From NCBI GenBank assembly GCA_903832075.1, contig CAILAF010000594.1:1-7276 (forward strand): DNA of 7,276 nt, given 5' to 3'. The notes under the pieces are model-generated. The model saw only the letters and a list, made by a program, of their open reading frames with translations, was not told where the DNA came from and searched no databases. Shown here in pieces: positions 6,317-7,276 of this stretch (position 1 is the first letter of the stretch; every line of letters begins with the position of its first letter). Source of the stretch: an uncultured Chitinophagaceae bacterium. Its GTDB lineage: Bacteria; Bacteroidota; Bacteroidia; Chitinophagales; Chitinophagaceae. Both the position numbers and the translations under genes were made by a program.

Positions 6317-7186
6317 TTAATATCCGTATTCTTTTAATTGAAGATCATTATCTCTCCACTTAGGACGAACTTTCACAAACAATTCTAAAAATATTTTCTG
6401 ACCGATAAATTTTTCGATGTCTTGCCTTGCCATCATTCCTAATTGCTTAATCATTTTCCCCTTATCACCAATGATGATTGCTTTCTGTGTTTCGCGATGA
6501 ACAATTACATCAGCCTGAATTTTTACAATATTTTCTCTTTCTTTATATTCATTTACCATTACCGCAACGTGGTAAGGTATTTCATCTTGATACAATTCAT
6601 ATACTTTTTCGCGAATCATTTCACTTACAAAAAATTTTGTGGGTAAATCGCTTAGATCATCCTCATTATAAAATGCACTTCCTTCCGGTAATAATTCAAT
6701 AATTGCAGTTAATAGTTTTTGTAAATGATGTTTTTGTAAAGCAGATATTTTAATCAATTTTTTACAATAAGTTTTATCTGCGAAAAATTTTTCGGCTTCA
6801 GCAATCTTCCCGTTTTGCGCCGTATCAATTTTATTCAAGACAATTATTGCCGGAACTTTTAATTGTAATGATTGAAAAATAATATCACAATCTGCAAAAT
6901 CATCATTCGCATCTACAATCAATAGAGCAATATCAGCATCTTCTAAAGCACTTTTCACTACACCCATCATTTTCTCATGCAACTTATATTTTGATTCAAT
7001 GATGCCCGGAGTATCTGAAAAAATAATTTGATACTCATCTTTCTTATTTAAAAAACCTTTTATGCGATGGCGTGTTGTTTGAACTTTTGGCGAAACAATT
7101 GCCAACTTCTCTCCCAGCAAAGCATTCAGCAGTGTGCTTTTGCCAGCATTTGGTTTACCAAATATGTTTACAAAACCTGATTTCAT
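6317..7186 (-). CDS. era: Ribosome-assembly GTPase Era
   Basis: Essential GTPase that binds the 3' end of 16S rRNA and helps mature the 30S subunit. Its 289 residues have the usual Era layout. The N-terminal G domain shows GKPNAGKS (10-17), the switch QTTRHR (36-41), DTPG (58-61), NKID (118-121) and SAL (148-150). A type II KH RNA-binding domain occupies about 200-289, with VIVHRETQKAIIIG leading into the GDKG loop (240-243) and the C-terminal VKVRPKWRDN. All nucleotide-binding motifs are intact. The ATG at 7186 gives MKSGFVNIFGKPNAGKS and needs no alternative. A TACTTTTG element lies seven bases upstream, and the terminator of the preceding tRNA gene lies just beyond it. der follows on the same strand, so the two ribosome-assembly GTPases probably form one unit. 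Confidence 0.98.
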   Translation of the reverse strand: MKSGFVNIFGKPNAGKSTLLNALLGEKLAIVSPKVQTTRHRIKGFLNKKDEYQIIFSDTPGIIESKYKLHEKMMGVVKSALEDADIALLIVDANDDFADCDIIFQSLQLKVPAIIVLNKIDTAQNGKIAEAEKFFADKTYCKKLIKISALQKHHLQKLLTAIIELLPEGSAFYNEDDLSDLPTKFFVSEMIREKVYELYQDEIPYHVAVMVNEYKERENIVKIQADVIVHRETQKAIIIGDKGKMIKQLGMMARQDIEKFIGQKIFLELFVKVRPKWRDNDLQLKEYGY

Positions 7187-7193
7187 GAATTTG

Positions 7194-7201
7194 CAAAAGT
7201 A
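7194..7201 (-). promoter_or_regulatory. Bacteroidota -7 promoter element for era
   Basis: The minus strand reads TACTTTTG, an exact TAnnTTTG match, seven bases before the era ATG and directly after the T-tract of the tRNA terminator. No TTTG -33 element is found at the standard distance, where the terminator stem lies. Transcription from it would give a leader of only a few bases. Readthrough from the tRNA unit is the alternative. Confidence 0.5.
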
Positions 7202-7204
7202 ATT

Positions 7205-7240
7205 AAAATAAAAAAGGCTGACTCATTTATGAGACAGCCT
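7205..7240 (-). terminator. Intrinsic terminator of the tRNA gene
   Basis: On the minus strand AGGCTG (7240-7235) and CTCA (7233-7230) pair with TGAG (7225-7222) and CAGCCT (7220-7215) around a TAAA loop, with one T-T mismatch. The stem is followed by TTTTTTATTTT (7215-7205). It begins ten bases past the predicted tRNA 3' end, so it should end that transcript just before era. Confidence 0.85.
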
Positions 7241-7249
7241 CTCTGTTTG

Positions 7250-7276
7250 TTGCGAGGAGAAGGATCGAACTTCTGA
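7250..7276 (-). tRNA. 3' end of a tRNA gene (isotype not determinable)
   Basis: The minus strand from the right edge holds a T-arm: stem AGAAG (7274-7270), loop TTCGATC (7269-7263) with the conserved TTC-R-A pattern, and stem CTTCT (7262-7258), all five pairs matching. The 3' acceptor strand CCTCGCA (7257-7251) and discriminator A (7250) follow. The next bases are CAA, so CCA is not encoded and must be added afterwards. The predicted 5' acceptor strand TGCGAGG, the D-arm and the anticodon lie outside the window. A 1-72 U-A pair would be implied, but that alone does not give the isotype. Confidence 0.8.

Noticed and set aside
7250..7276. Calling the tRNA fragment tRNA-Gln because of an implied U1-A72 pair
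   Set aside because: The anticodon is outside the window, and the acceptor sequence does not match the Bacteroidota tRNA-Gln that I recall.
1..7276. CRISPR array, insertion sequence, integrase, toxin-antitoxin or defence genes
   Set aside because: I looked on both strands and found no spaced repeats, terminal repeats with transposase, or matching protein motifs.

Overview
The window comes from an AT-rich bacterial chromosome. It most likely belongs to Bacteroidota, and I infer a Chitinophagaceae/Sphingobacteriales-like member. The support is: several TAnnTTTG-type -7 promoter elements typical of Bacteroidota, no clear Shine-Dalgarno sequences, a long plant/cyanobacterial-type IspH, a Uup-like ABC-F ATPase with the form I associate with that phylum, a short lipoprotein with an N-terminal MKK...AC signal, and adjacent era and der. 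Genus and species cannot be read from the sequence.

Layout: (1) 1-1236, minus: ABC-F ATPase, cut by the left edge so that the end of its second ATPase domain is missing. (2) 1231-3298, plus: a divergent pair made of a multi-membrane-span GT39/PMT-like protein and, one base later, a free methionine-(R)-sulfoxide reductase of the GAF-domain type. (3) 3354-4580, plus: ispH with its own TACTTTTG promoter element. (4) 4660-4833, minus: a 57-residue lipoprotein with three DTTKK repeats, a near-consensus promoter and an intrinsic terminator whose T-tract runs into the ispH stop codon. (5) 4921-7186, minus: der then era, in transcription order era to der, separated by an 82-base gap holding a perfect 15-bp inverted repeat. 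(6) 7205-7276, minus: the 3' end of a tRNA gene and its intrinsic terminator, entering from the right edge.

Most of the content is housekeeping. ABC-F, Era and Der act on the ribosome or its assembly, IspH makes isoprenoid precursors, and the sulfoxide reductase repairs oxidised free methionine. The membrane glycosyltransferase-like protein is the only large gene whose exact function is open. I found no defence system, mobile element, CRISPR array or other clearly new multi-gene system. The points most worth a second look are the small repeat-bearing lipoprotein, the palindrome cluster at 4588-4630, the inverted repeat before der, and the promoter elements lying almost on top of start codons. 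Every stretch longer than 300 bases is occupied by a gene.
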